From positions 32,191,370 to 32,255,369 of the forward strand of contig NC_049904.1 in the NCBI RefSeq assembly GCF_001411555.2: a DNA stretch of 64,000 nt. Direction: 5' to 3'. This DNA is from Juglans regia. Its lineage: Eukaryota; Streptophyta; Magnoliopsida; Fagales; Juglandaceae. The number at the start of each line of letters is the position of its first letter. Positions within the stretch are counted from its first letter, which is position 1. Of the stretch, positions 22,501 to 34,963 are shown in pieces. Under the pieces are notes generated by a model. It made no database searches. It was not told the DNA's origin and worked only from the letters and a program-made list of their open reading frames with translations. The position numbers and the translations under genes were made by a program.

Positions 22501-25321
22501 ATATACCCTCGTGCCGCAGTAGTGGTAGTGGTACTACTGCATGTCTCATCATCATCATTTTCCAATTACACTAACTATATATATATATATATATAAAGGG
22601 ATTTTATCTAATAATTCTACTAGTGTTAGCTATTGATCACCTAATTCATGCATAAGGATTTTTATGGATATTTCTTTTTTCAAGCATTTTATCATATTGA
22701 TCTTGATCAGCGTTTGATTTCCTTTCCCACGTATTTTTGCGAAGTTTTTGAAACTTGAAAGAGCTTAGACGAAGAAGTTATAATCATTATCTATGTTATT
22801 CTGAAAACAGCAATGGTCCGGAGTACCTTGATGAGTTCAGAAGGCTTGAATCCACCCATCCACATAAAGCATCGCTCGGCTGGAGTCTTCCACATGCCGG
22901 AAACAAGATGGAACACGTCGGTTTTGGCCACCATGCTTTTAAGGTTCATCGCCTCGTCATAGTGTACTAAGTAATTTTCAACAAAGAGCCGAAGCTCGTT
23001 CTCTGGCAAATGCTCCTGTACTGCTGCTCGGAGCTCACACGTGATCCTATGATGTTCCTCCAGCCACCTCGCATACTCCATGTCGAAGACAGCAGCATCT
23101 GAAAAACAAAATAAAATGGTTCTAGCATGAAACGAAAATGACAAAACTTAACTTGAGGTAGTCGAGAAAACAAAAGTAACAACCAAGAGCATTAATAAAC
23201 ATGCATGATTTTTTTTTTTTTTTAATGGATGGATTGGAAATATATATATATACCTGAGCTAATGTTGCTCACAGCAACTGGAAGTCCTTGTTCTCCTCCT
23301 AAAAGAGATCCTCCCCCTAGAAATATGCCCTGGGAGAAAGCCAGTGATCTTGATTAGTAAGTACTACGTACATATATAATCTAGCAGCAACAATGGCTCA
23401 AAGAAGAAAGGGTCCTTACTTGAGATCTAGCTCTTTGCAGCTCTTGTTCCAGCTGCGTAAGCTTTATCCTGCTTGATTCTAACTGTTGAACATATGCCTG
23501 TAGTGCAACAAAAAATGCTTTAGAACCAATAAAATTAAGATTCTGTCTCAAATAATACAACCAAAAAAATGATAATTTTATGCGAATTTACCTTTTTTCT
23601 AAGCCTGCTTTTCCGAGCTGCCTCTCTATTTTGAGCAAGTCTTCTCAGTGTCTGCTTGGAAATAATCATAAACCGCACGTTGAACATTGTCCGACAATCA
23701 AACGAGAGTTCGAATTAGTTAATTCAAGCGAAGACAGGAACCAAAGAAGTACCTTAGGGTCTGGCGTTTTGGGTCCTTCCTGCTCTGAACTCGACGTGGG
23801 ACCTTTGCGGCTACCTTCACGCTGCCACAACAATATTAAAAAGATAACAAAATCAGGGCAATTAAAGTACAAAAGTGTACTCCAGAATCTCAGTTGTTAG
23901 TAGGCTACTGCACATATATTATTTCTGGTTTAGTTATTGTTATACTTCCTTCTTAATTACATTAAACAACTGCACTACCTTGATCGATTTGGCAGGTTCA
24001 GGCCCCGAGGAAGCATCATTGCGTGCGTTGGCCAACTCCATCGATGGCTCTGATGGTCTCTTAGAACCACTTGTTGAGGAAGAAACCAATCCCGTACTAA
24101 TCTACCAAATACAAACAAATCCAGCATGTCAAATGATTTGAAAAATATGGTAAATAATGAACGTCAATAAACTAATAGTGTAATAAGAGTTAGACTAAAG
24201 ATACTTTTGTTGATGATGGCTCTACGTGCATAGGCTGAGATGGGAAAATGTTCAGAGTCGGAGGCCTCATTCCTTGGCTCTCTGCAGAAAAATAACCTGA
24301 CAACCATTTATTATCGTCAGAGAGAAGAGATATCAATTTTCTAAGAGGAAAAATGATTAAATTTGGAGGACCCAAGTGAGGGGAAAGGGAGACGACGAGG
24401 CACTGAAGGATAGAGTTATGAAATTAATTAGTCTTTGGGATCGTCATGCATTTTTGGCTCATTGCCATCCAAATAAGAAAAGGAGGAAAGAAATTGAAAA
24501 AGGCGCAGAAAACCGAAACCAACTTTTGATAGCCTTATTCAGTACATGCGGGATTATAAATTAACGAAGGCATGATCAGCGGGTTGTTGCAGGTCATGGT
24601 CCAAGCTCCATACAGCAAGAAACAAAGAAAATCAGAGAGAGAGAGAGAGAGAGATTTTCAAAACTGAAATTATTATTATTACTGCTTTCTGAGAGGATTC
24701 GGTCAAAGAAAGTACTGGGGAAGGGATTTCAACAGTACTGTTGGACATGCTTTTCCTGTGAGCCAAACAGCCATAATTCCACAAAAGAATCTCCCAACAG
24801 AAAACAAAAACAAGAGGGAAAAAACCTCATAATTTGAAAGGACAAACAGAGACGGAGAAAAAAGGAAGGGGAGAGAGAGCTCACGTCTTTGGTCATGGAG
24901 AGTATTAGGGTCTTGTCCATCAAGGTAGAGAAAAAGGGCTTGATCTAATTCTCCCAAATCATAAGCTCCAGTATCTTTGCTTCTGCTGACACCAAAATTT
25001 AATGGGGAAAAATGAAGGAAAATTATAATAGGAAGAGCTAAAACGTGTACAACTCGGTCTATATAGGCTGTGATCGATGAAAGAGAATGAAGATAAAAAG
25101 GGATAATATTCTAGTCTTTTCTTTCGTTCTCATAGTAAATTAAATTACATGAGGTTGCCAGGGACGGAAGATGATGAAGATGATTGCATCATTCCATAAG
25201 GAATCTGATGATGGTGATGATCTTGTATCTGATGCTGGTGCTGCTGTTGATATTGTTGCTGCTGCAGCTGCTGTTGTTGTACTTGGGTTGACTGGCTGGT
25301 GGCCTTAATATTGGAAGCCAT
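19505..25321 (-). CDS. TGA10: bZIP transcription factor, TGA10 type (11 exons)
   Basis: Eleven coding exons join in frame with GT/AG borders: 25321-25149, 24982-24885, 24281-24205, 24101-23979, 23821-23753, 23651-23592, 23497-23420, 23329-23254, 23098-22827, 22073-21834 and 19654-19505. Together they encode 471 residues plus a TGA stop. The N-terminus is Gln/His-rich, then DTGAYDLGELDQALFLYLDG, a signature of TGA10-type proteins. The basic region TLRRLAQNREAARKSRLRKK (181-200, a single exon) precedes the leucine zipper AYVQQLESSRIKLTQLEQEL. A DOG1/TGA domain follows (FDMEYARWLEEHHR, VFHLVSGMWKTPAERCFMWMGG, LTEQQILGICGLQQS, MGQMAMAMNKLSTLEGF) and the protein ends LRALSSLWLARPRQE. Family role: nuclear factors that bind TGACG motifs; TGA9/TGA10 act with ROXY glutaredoxins in anther development. 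The last intron is 2.18 kb. No key residue is missing. Confidence 0.95.
20690..20905. mobile_element. AT-rich MITE-like repeat (family B) in the last TGA10 intron
   Basis: The block has 'attattttcttttaagtattttcttaacatctttaatcatt' and 'ccttaactattaaataaaatt'. The same motif order appears at 35.93-36.14 kb, and partly at 18.2, 34.7 and 43.6 kb. It lies wholly inside the 2.18-kb TGA10 intron. Clear terminal repeats are not resolved in this copy. Confidence 0.5.
24636..24655. repeat. (GA)n microsatellite in a TGA10 intron
   Basis: A pure GA run of about ten units lies in intron 2 of the TGA10 gene. On the gene strand it reads as a CT tract. Confidence 0.8.
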
Positions 25322-28300
25322 GAAAGGAGCCCTTTAAAGCTTGGTTTTTTGATCTTCTTCTCCAACTAATTTAAGCGTTCCTGAAAATCCCATTAAAGGT
25401 CAAACCGCCACCTACTTTTTCCTCCTGATACCATTATTTTCTCTCCTATAGCAACCCGAATTAAGGAGTAGCGAAAAGAGCAATTAAATCGAAAGAGAGG
25501 AGGAGAGAGTAGTCGGTTATGGTTAACTAGTGGAGGGAGCTCGGTAAGAAGATGCAGGAAGAGAGAGAGAGAAAAAAAAAGGAAAAAAAGAGAGAAGAAG
25601 GAAAGAGGAAAATGAATTGAATGCAAACAAACAAAAGATGAAAGCTTTTTAATTTCAGCTCTCTCTGTCTCTCTCTATTCTATATCTCTCATAAGAAGCA
25701 GACGACTTTCTGAAAACCAAAAATCTTTAGATAAAGCGGTTCATAAGAATAAGATATGGCTTTCAACTCTCTTATCTGTCTCTCTTTCTTAAGAGAAGCC
25801 ACAGAAGACCTGGGAGGAACAACCCTTTTCAATTAAGGAAAAATCATCTCGGGTGGTACTTTGGAAACGGCCAATGGCTTTCTTGTCCAGGCCTCTTAGT
25901 TATATTCTAAGAATTTGAAATGACAAAAAACCCTTTCTTGGTTTCAGTTTTTACCATTGACGTTTCCATGCAAACTTACACGTAGATGGCTCAGGCGGCT
26001 CCCCTGTCTAGATCGATACAAGAACATAATCGCTTAGCCGCTTCTCTCTATTTTCTTTTCTTTCTTTCTTTTATATTTTTATTTAATGTTTTCTTTTTCC
26101 AGCTCTCAGTTAAGAATGATAGTTACACTACTCAGGGTGTAAGTTACGTGTATTTTTTTTTAAAAAAAAAAGATAATTATGAGATTTATATAAAAAAAAA
26201 TTAATTTTTAAATAATGAAATAAACTCTTTTTTAAAAAAAATGTGTGAGAATTACACCTTTAAATTGTACGTAATATATAAAGAATTGGTACAAAATAAC
26301 ATACAAAAACCTCTCCCAAAACAACTTGGTAAGATGCCATTCATATTTCTACCATGCATATATGGTACCTTCACATATCCCAATTAAAATGTCAAATCAT
26401 ATCGGATTGGAGGTGGTTTTTTTTTTTTTTTTTAATATACATATAAGCGGAAAACAATTTTCCTGCTTATACTTGCCCATATCTCGATCGATATCAGCTA
26501 GGAGAATAAGTTGATGGCCCAATCAAGAGAATTCATGTTCAACAATGAAATATTACAACAAATATCCTAAAATTTGGGTAAACTAGGTTGCATCTTTACT
26601 ATTGACAAGCATATGAAAGTTTGCGTCACCTTCTATCCCAGAGAATAGATATATATAGAAAAATATTTCAGTCATAAAAAATTATACAAAAACAATCATA
26701 TAAATTAATGTGGCTAGATGTGATTCGACAGATTATAAAATTATTTTTATTATAAAATAGATCTAACAAATTAAATAAAATCACATCAATTTATAAGATT
26801 ATTAAGAGTTATTCCACTAAAATTTGGGTGCAACACGTTTTGAATTCAACTATATTGTCCAACAAAAATCAGATGGAAGAAAAATATTTGAACATAATTA
26901 GTAATAATATTAAAATAGTATAATTATTAACTATCCACACAAAAAATAAAAATAAATAAAAAATAAAAACCAAAAAGAGGTACCGCATTGGAATTATGAA
27001 ACAGAAGAATATTATGGTATTATGGTCTAAAAAAATTCAGCGCTCACTACCTAACGGAAGGGCAAGCCTTGCGTTTCATATTCTTCGAGGGCAGTATTAT
27101 CATTAATTACCTTTTTTTTTCTTTCATTTTTCTCCTTCACATTTCGTAATAATGATTATTAGAGGCAGCTGTTTACCAGGTGACGCATGTAGGACCGTTG
27201 ACTATTGAACACGTGTCAATTTAGAGTTCCATTTTGGTTTTGGGAGGTTGAGGAGTGGGACCCACCGATCGCGCAAAATGTGAAAATGGATCGAACGGCT
27301 GCGAGGTCGGACCTCAAAGTCTGGTCCAGGAAGGGACCCACCGAGACCGGCCCCAACCTTTTCCGCCATTTTTTAACTCCCGGGCTTCTAACTACCCCTA
27401 AAAATAATAAGGACCGTCTTGCTAACTGCAAAGAAAATCATACATGATGTTTAAATTACATATAAAAGTTATTTTTTCTTTTATAGAAACAATGACTATA
27501 CATAAAAGTATACGTGGCACTTCCTAATGACTGACCATTCAATCAGTTAATATAGTTGGTATGATTTATTTGTTAGAATATTCGATATATCAACAATTTT
27601 ATGGAAATGACATAATAAATAAAATAAGTTTTATATACTATTTTTTTTTTGAATAATTATATACTAAATATTGATTGAAGAAGTAATGATTGAAGACTAA
27701 TTAGATTAAGCGCCCACCTCCCTCTCCTTCCCTCATTTCTTTATTTACCCACCTTATTTATTAATATATATATATTTTTTAGTTTTTTTTTTCTTTTTAA
27801 GGTTGAAAAAGATAGATCTACAACTTTTTGACGACTCTCAAAAGACATACGTGACACAAGCAGATTCATAAATCGAAAATCGTTCGGAGAAAAGTTATAC
27901 TTTTGCGAAAATTACACTGCGTGGTTCTCACGCGCTACCCACATCTGCGCATGGTCCTAATACGCCACTCCTTCCTGCAGCTATTCTCGATACACACGCC
28001 AGATCAGTAGACTCGCAACTACCAAACCTTTCAAATCTGACATTTGTGGCTGAAAATATACAAGTGAGTTACCTTCACGGACCGTCACAAGTTCTGAAGT
28101 CTACCGGAATTGGTCCAAATTGTAATCCGTCTTTTTTCACATTATCTTACTGCTTTCCTTTTTTGTTTCCTTATTTTTAATTAAAATAAAATAAAAAAAG
28201 AGTTTGTCTCTTGGACGTTTGTCTATAAAAGTTGAGTTATCTCTTTTTATGAAGGGTGAGGTTGAGTCTCTGTTTAGGTAGAGAGTATTGTCTTTTGGAC

Positions 28301-30678
28301 GTTTGTCTGTAAAGAATATCAGCAATAGTGAAGACTAGACCGGTCATAAAAGGAAATAGTGTACTAGTGGAGCTCCAAATGCATTATTTTGATTTATAAT
28401 GCCATGTTTGATATGAGAACATCTTAAAATGTATCAAGTCATGAATGTAATTAGTTTCTTTGATGAATGAATGATGACAGTTTACCTTTAAAAATAAAAA
28501 CTAATTAGATTAAGACTATTGTTATTATAAGGCATCTATACCGCATATCATTAATTTGAAATCTTACAAATCAAATCTTACTATTTAAGTGATGTGGATA
28601 GCGTATTTAATACACCGACTTGAAAATAGAATAACTCTTAAATTAAATATTGATTACAAATTTAATTTTTTGAGATGTCTTTATGCAATAAACGTTTAAA
28701 AAAAAAAATACAATACTAAAGATATTACGGGAAAAAGTTCGAAATAAGAACCATAAGAAGGTTATTGTAAATGACACGCAATATATAATAGAGATCACAC
28801 AAGATGATGAGACTCGATCGGTATTAATTAATTAATTAATTAAGTTAATTATGTAAATAAATCATGAGCAAGTCATTGGCCGTGATTGAAACCAGGATAT
28901 CCAAGTTCCAGGAACACGTACATGTACATCAACGTCTCTAAAAGATGAAAATAGCACTAATTTGAGTACATTACAATTTACAATTAGTTTCGTTCTTTGG
29001 AGGGTTTTTCCAATTTAAGAAACTTAACAGCTTGAAACCAATGCTAGCTGTATTAGGCCTAAACCCATACTTCTTCATTAAATGAGCAAAATTTATCGTT
29101 ATGCCTAACAAATTCAATTATATATATATATATATATATAAATAATAATAATATTTGTACTTTGGAAGTGTGACAAAGTCACTGATCTTTTGGTCTTAAT
29201 TTATATTAATTTTAATATTTCACCGTTAACGGATCGATCGAGTTAACACGCAAGAAACTTCTACCACCACATCACATCGGAAAATAATAATTTATAAATA
29301 AAGATATGCATCGTAAAGTAATCAACGAGTAATTCCACTATTTTATAGGTAATATATACATATAATACCTTTGGTCATATATATTGGAGTTGGAATATAG
29401 GGGTAGTACTCGAATCATCGCCCAGCTTCATCTTGCCTTGAGTGTCAAGTCTTCGAGTGTCGCGTATTTATTTATTTAAAAAAAAAAAAATAATAAAATT
29501 TATATACAAATTTTAATTTTTTAATAATTAATTTAATTTTTTTTTAAAATTAATATGCGACTCTTATTCAAGCCATAACTCATGTAATAGCATTACTCAT
29601 ATATTATATAATAGGGATAAATATACTTTGTACCTCAAATTATAACCAAGCACCTGGCACCTGGCCATCATGATCACTACAACCAGTTCTAGCCGTCTGA
29701 TCACCCACCAACACAAGTCATTACGGTCCTTGTTCTCTAGCATTGTGGGGTGGGGTGCGTGCATGGCGGCTTTCGGGGCCCGATCAGGTTGAAGGAAAAA
29801 TTAATGAAGGAGACGAAGTACGCGTAGCTGGCACATGGACTCGAGACTCAAAAAGTCAACTCTTAGATTGTATCTCTTTCTTTAAATAACTGCTCATCAT
29901 CACCATGCAATTCCATCCCTCCGATTGATCGGACCATGATCAGATGCAACATATATCATAAATTATCTCCAAAATGCATGGCTCTAGATCATGATGATCT
30001 GTACGTACGTATTAATTCCATGAAAATATTGCTTAAATGAAGAAGCCTGATTAATGATCTAGAAATTAAACAGTAATTTGTTTGATTGAACTGTTTATAA
30101 CCTGTCATCTCCCAAAGGTGCACTGTAATTGATGAATTAATATTGAGCAGTACATGAAATAAAAAGAAGGTGCACACTTGCAATCTAGTAGCAAATTTAT
30201 CTTAAATTATAAACTTATATATATATATATAATATGTTTCATAACCACCACACAGGCCTGTTATTATATATATATATATATATAAATATATTATCCATTA
30301 ATAGATCAGAAGTTCAACAAAAATTTGTTGACTATAAGTTTTTGGTAGATCAAGAAGAAGAAGATCAATTAGAAGAAGAAACACACTCAATTTCCTTGAT
30401 CATATATGGCAGAAGTAGGATCATTAGGGTTTTATTAATTAAGAGAGCTAGAGACCATGATTTCGTCCTACCGCAATGTGTGATCCTCCACATGTTAGTG
30501 TAATTTTTTTTTAAAAAAAAATTATTAATTTGGTTGAATACTGAAAATTAAAGAAGACTATGAAAATAATTAATAATATTCCTACGCACGTACATGCTTG
30601 TATTCCTTTATATTTACCGTACATGATTTTCGCTAGCTTCAGATCAGAGGCTGCATTAATTCATGATGTTTTTTAAAA

Positions 30679-30704
30679 AGAGAGAGAGAGAGAGAGAGAG
30701 AGAG
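30679..30704. repeat. (AG)13 microsatellite
   Basis: An uninterrupted AG run, followed shortly by a GT run at about 30,725-30,737. Confidence 0.9.
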
Positions 30705-31011
30705 GCCCCAATTAATTCATGATATGTGTGTGTGTGTACGTAAATTATAAAAATGGATTAGGTATATATATCATATCGCGTCCTCAAAGTGAAGTAGTTT
30801 TATAATGAGATTATTATTGGTCTGCTTAATTAAGGCCATTCAAGTAGCTAGGGTTTCCACCAACTCCGACTGGCCGAGTCGACATTTCCAACCCGAAAAC
30901 GACATTATTTAATTAATCCCCAATGTACAATAATTCCTATTAAAGGTGTCCGTGATTGGCTCATGAGTGTTAATTTGAACCTTATAATTTTCGTGTGCAA
31001 TTGATCATCAG

Positions 31012-31020
<9 letters not shown>

Positions 31021-31060
<40 letters not shown>
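31021..31060. repeat. (AT)n microsatellite
   Basis: About 15 AT units, one G interruption, then further AT units. A second (TA)n lies at about 31,240-31,258. Confidence 0.9.
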
Positions 31061-31227
31061 GCCATTGACTCTAAATTCCAAGCACGTTTTGTCCTAATTT
31101 ATACGCGGCCCTCTTTTTTTCATATTATATGTAATATGATAATAAGTTGACGTTGTGACTATAATATGTTAATTTGTGCACTCCAATATTAGGTTTATGG
31201 AGTGTTTTCTAATACCATATATATGTA

Positions 31228-31258
<31 letters not shown>

Positions 31259-31355
31259 GATCAGCATTTCTCAATTACAAATTGAAGTAGCATATTGCAT
31301 GGCTTATATATAGACGTTAGAAAATGTATGTATATTATATATATACTAGTAGTAG

Positions 31356-32104
31356 GTAACGTCCAAGGGACGTTTGCCTAATTTAGTTAATTAAGTTATT
31401 TAATTTAACATATATATTAGGGACATTTGCCTAATATATCATAAATAATTTAACATATTTAAATTATGTTAAAATTCTAATTATTTATATAATTTTACTT
31501 TTTTAAAAATTAGAAATGATTAATATTCACAAAATGTAAAAATAATATGATTTTTTAAATAAAATTAATTAGTCAATAATTTAATGCATAGAGCAAAAAA
31601 CAAATTTTAACAAGCATCAATAACCAAAACGTTACAATAATATAAGTAATATGAAAATTAAAAGATTTTAGATATTCAAGCAATAGTTTTCATAGCAAAA
31701 TATATTAATTGTAAAACTCAATCACACTTCTCGATGACCCAAGGAGCACTAAAAAAATACAGTCTTTTATTTTTATATTGCTCTCACGTTTTTTCATCAT
31801 TAAAGTAAGTTTCTTTTATTTTGGAAACTCTAAAAATATTATAATGGTAGAAAATCATTTTATCTAAATGATTTTAGTTAATTAAGAATATTACTAGATT
31901 TACATTATATTAAAAATTTTAATTATTTATATAGTTTTACTTTCTTAAAAATATTTAACAAAACTCTATCATTTATTTAATGATGAAAAATTAATATTTT
32001 ATAAATTAAAGTTGAATATATATATTTTAATTATTTATTTTAAGTTAGTTTATTTTAATATTTTAACTTTTGGATCAATTTTGGAGATTCAAGATGAAAG
32101 ACTA
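31356..32104. other. AT-rich segment with a short GC hairpin at its left edge
   Basis: Begins near 'actagtagtaggtaacgtcc'; ACGTCC and GGACGT form a small hairpin around AAG (31,360-31,375). The rest is very AT-rich without a supported gene. A non-autonomous Helitron end is conceivable but unproven. Confidence 0.3.
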
Positions 32105-32437
32105 GGATTTAAACCCCAAACCCTTACTTTTTCTCTCACTTTTCTCTCTTCCCTCTCTCTCTCCTTCCTCCCGCCCTCCAGCCGCACGCCTCCCTCTCTC
32201 TCAATCTCTCTTCTCCTCGACTGCTCTCAGCACCGCTGGCTGCCATTAACGCCCCACCACCAAGCCCAGTCACCAGCAGCCCCAAACCCCAACTTTTTCT
32301 CACTTTTCCCTCTTCTCTCTCTCTCCTCCCTCCCTCCCTCCCTCCAGCTACACGCTCCTCTCTCTCTCAATCTCTCTTCTCCTCGGCTTCTCTCAGCGCC
32401 GCCGGTCGCTGTTATTGCGCCACCACCAAGCCCAGTC
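32105..32437. repeat. Tandem duplication of a CT-rich ~166-bp unit
   Basis: Two units share 'ctctctctcaatctctcttctcctcg', 'ctctcagc' and 'caccaccaagcccagtcacc'; the last motif starts at 32,255 and 32,421, 166 bp apart. The units differ by point changes and by length of the CT tracts. An open plus-strand frame runs across them, but it is low complexity and unlikely to be a real protein. Confidence 0.85.
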
Positions 32438-32514
32438 ACCGGCGACCTTCCTCACGCCGATCTCCTCCCCACAGACCCCTCTCTCTCTCTCCCCCACAAC
32501 AAGCCTAACCCTCT

Positions 32515-32765
32515 CCCTCTTTTTTTTTTTTTTTGTCATTTTTGTACATATTGTGTGGTGATTTTGTGGCTGCAATTTGCTGTGAGGAAGTAGAGAGGGA
32601 TGTAAGGAGAAGAAGAAAACGTAAAAAATGATAGCCTGTTCTTTTTTTTTTTTTTTTTTGGTCATTTTTATACATCTTGTGTGGTGATTTTGTGACAATT
32701 TTGTGGTTGCGATTTTGCTGTGAAGAAGCATACGGATGTAAGGAGAAGAAGAAAATGTAAAACGA
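32515..32765. repeat. Second tandem duplication, ~123-bp unit beginning with a T run
   Basis: Both units have a T15-18 run, 'gtcatttttgtacat', 'ttgtgtggtgattttgtg', 'tgctgtgaagaag' and 'ggatgtaaggagaagaagaaaa'. The second also carries a short internal duplication of 'ttttgtg'. Confidence 0.85.
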
Positions 32766-33415
32766 AGTTTACTATTTATACTGTTCATTACTGTTTATTA
32801 GCGATAGACGCTTTTAAGTATAAGGAGATATATAGATTGATAGTATATATAATGTTAAAAATGTACATACGTACTACTGTTTGGATAAAAAAAATATGGT
32901 AATTAATTAGTATTGGATCATATGGATATGCACATACATAGATCAAAATAAATATGATGCAGTACTAAAATTAATATATATAGATGCCTGTCTGTTAGGG
33001 TCTGGTTGATCATGAGTTTGAATTATATGCCCATATATCCATAAAAGAAGACAAGTTGCCTTTCTTCTTTCATTTTTTTTTTCTCAATATTCTTCATGAC
33101 GGTCTCCTTGTTTTGTATATATGTTCTTTCTCCATAGTTAATTAGGATTCTTATAATTATTCCTCACATACATCTTAATTAAAGCAACAGTACATGACAA
33201 CCTAAATGGTGATGATTGAATAATAATATACCAATTAGATCATGATCAGATTCAATGAATAATTGACCACTGCTTCCTGAATCAAACAATTTTGTCTTAA
33301 TTATTTTGCACTATCTATTACTACAATACATATTCCATTCATTCTTGTACGTTGACTTTTAATTAAATTGAGCACGCAGTTGGTCAACTAATTAAGCAAG
33401 CATTATTATTTCTTT
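32766..33415. other. AT-rich spacer
   Basis: No gene or clear element is seen. It contains scattered 'gatcatga' and 'ttaattaa' motifs only. Confidence 0.4.
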
Positions 33416-33876
33416 TTACAGTTCCTCTTTGGAACGGCATATCGGATAATATGAGTTTATTGGAAGCCAATAGGGAACTGTCACGTCACCTAAGCACTCA
33501 TTCTCATTTTGGACTGCTTCGCACCATGCATAGCAAATCGAAAGGCAAGGACGTCCTTGACATCCATCCGTGTATTCTTTTCTCCTTAGAACCATCAACC
33601 CAGATCGCGATCGTCCACATTCAAACGCACGTTGTACGGCCTCTGATCCCAGTGGAGGAGCTCCAAATCAGACTGATAGGCATAGTCAAGTATATACAAG
33701 AAAAATAATCTTAGTTGGTGGATAAAACTTAAAATCTTGAAGTTGATTTCCTTGAAATAAATTGTTTTTGCCAAAATTGAAGAAAGAAAAGCCAACACTA
33801 GCCCAGTGATTATAATTTTGTTTTTTTTTTTCCTGTCTTTGGATTTTTTGAACTCCTTGAAGCACATTGACTTCAT
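33416..33876 (-). other. Unassigned island of mixed composition with two short minus-strand frames
   Basis: Codon-like, GC-moderate sequence stands out from AT-rich flanks. On the minus strand one frame ends YAYQSDLELLHWDQRPYNVR and a second, overlapping by a few bases, carries GRPCLSICYAWCEAVQNENE. I do not recognise a family, and neither frame has a domain I can name. It may be a fragment of a gene or a transferred organellar or transposon piece. Confidence 0.3.
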
Positions 33877-34963
33877 CTCTTTGAGATGCTATTAGTACAA
33901 TTTTGCTCGTGTTTGTGTGCGCGAGATTGCTCTCTTCACCAAACTCATGATGTTTTTGGATAATTCATAATTACGTTTTTGGAAGCACACAAAAATGACG
34001 ATTTAAATGTACCTCTGAGCAGAGGGTTTGCATTTAGTACCTTCTCTGATCAACCTTCATAATCTCTATAAAATATTAAGAGAAACATCAATGGTTTTGG
34101 ATCACATTTATTATGCCAGCAAAAATTTCACTGTCAAATATATACGTTGAGCTTCCTACTCATGAGTCAAGGGAGGGAGGGTTACCATCTAGTGGGTTTC
34201 ATGGAGGAGGGAGGGTGACTTACAGTGGAGATCTAAAAGCCTGGCTCAGAGAGAAGAGAGAGAAAGGCTTATAGAGCTCCGACGGTGGTCCTGCTCCTCG
34301 AAGGTTTGTTTGCCAAGGAGAGAGAAAGAAAGAGAGAGAGGGAAGGAGGACGGAGTGAAATTTGAGAAAAAAAAAATATTTATTTCTTATGCGGTGCGAT
34401 CTACCATTGAGTTCATGTGAGGTCTACATGGCAGCCTACCATTCGTTGTTGTTTATAGGGGAATATCGGTTGGGACCTGCGGGAAGGTTTTCTCTTCTTT
34501 TTAACTGGCTATCAATACATAAATATATCTTAAAAATTATATCAATGTACTTAAATTGATTGAGGGCAAAGGCAATATTGAGTTAGATATCATGCATTAT
34601 GCAAAGGGAAATGATATTAATTTATTTCCACCTACGTACAAATCCTATCGAGGATTATATATTAATGTACCGATTGTTGTTTTTTTTTTTTTTTTTTTAC
34701 TTAATAAACAATAGTTAAGGAAGTGTTGTTTAATGAAGTTATGATTTTCTTAAAATGTTTAAGGGAGTTTAAAAAATATTTAAAAAAAATATAAAATAAA
34801 AATAAACTTTGCAGTACTACCTGTAAAAATCCTCGGTCTGATTTCGCAGTGCACGTAATAGGATCCTCGTGCAAAAGATATCACCGCTCCATCCAACTAA
34901 GAAATGTGCAAAGAATCTAATTACTTCTTAAAGCACGTTTTCCCTACAGGTATGCACAATTAA
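33877..34963. other. Spacer
   Basis: A GA-rich stretch (34,245-34,350) and an AT-rich block at 34,690-34,870 with 'caatagttaaggaagtg' and 'aaaatgtttaaggga'. The latter resembles the family B MITE-like repeats in reverse orientation. No gene is supported. Confidence 0.4.

Larger units (their letters stand above)
25322..31355. other. TGA10 upstream region and gene-poor spacer
   Basis: 25,322-25,750 is probably the TGA10 5' UTR/promoter; on the gene strand it has a long CT/T-rich tract (25,560-25,600). The rest is AT-rich with no supported gene. It includes a MITE-like block at 26,690-26,815 (inverted relative to the one at 6.5 kb), an ATTA run ('attaattaattaattaatt', 28,826-28,844) and several (TA)n tracts. 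Short open frames here lack domains. Confidence 0.5.

Noticed and set aside
27205..27447. Small frames on both strands in a less AT-rich patch
   Set aside because: Mutually overlapping, without domains or splice signals; no support for a gene.
32012..32593. 193-codon plus-strand frame
   Set aside because: It is Ser/Leu/Pro low-complexity sequence from duplicated CT-rich repeats, with no domain or splice support.
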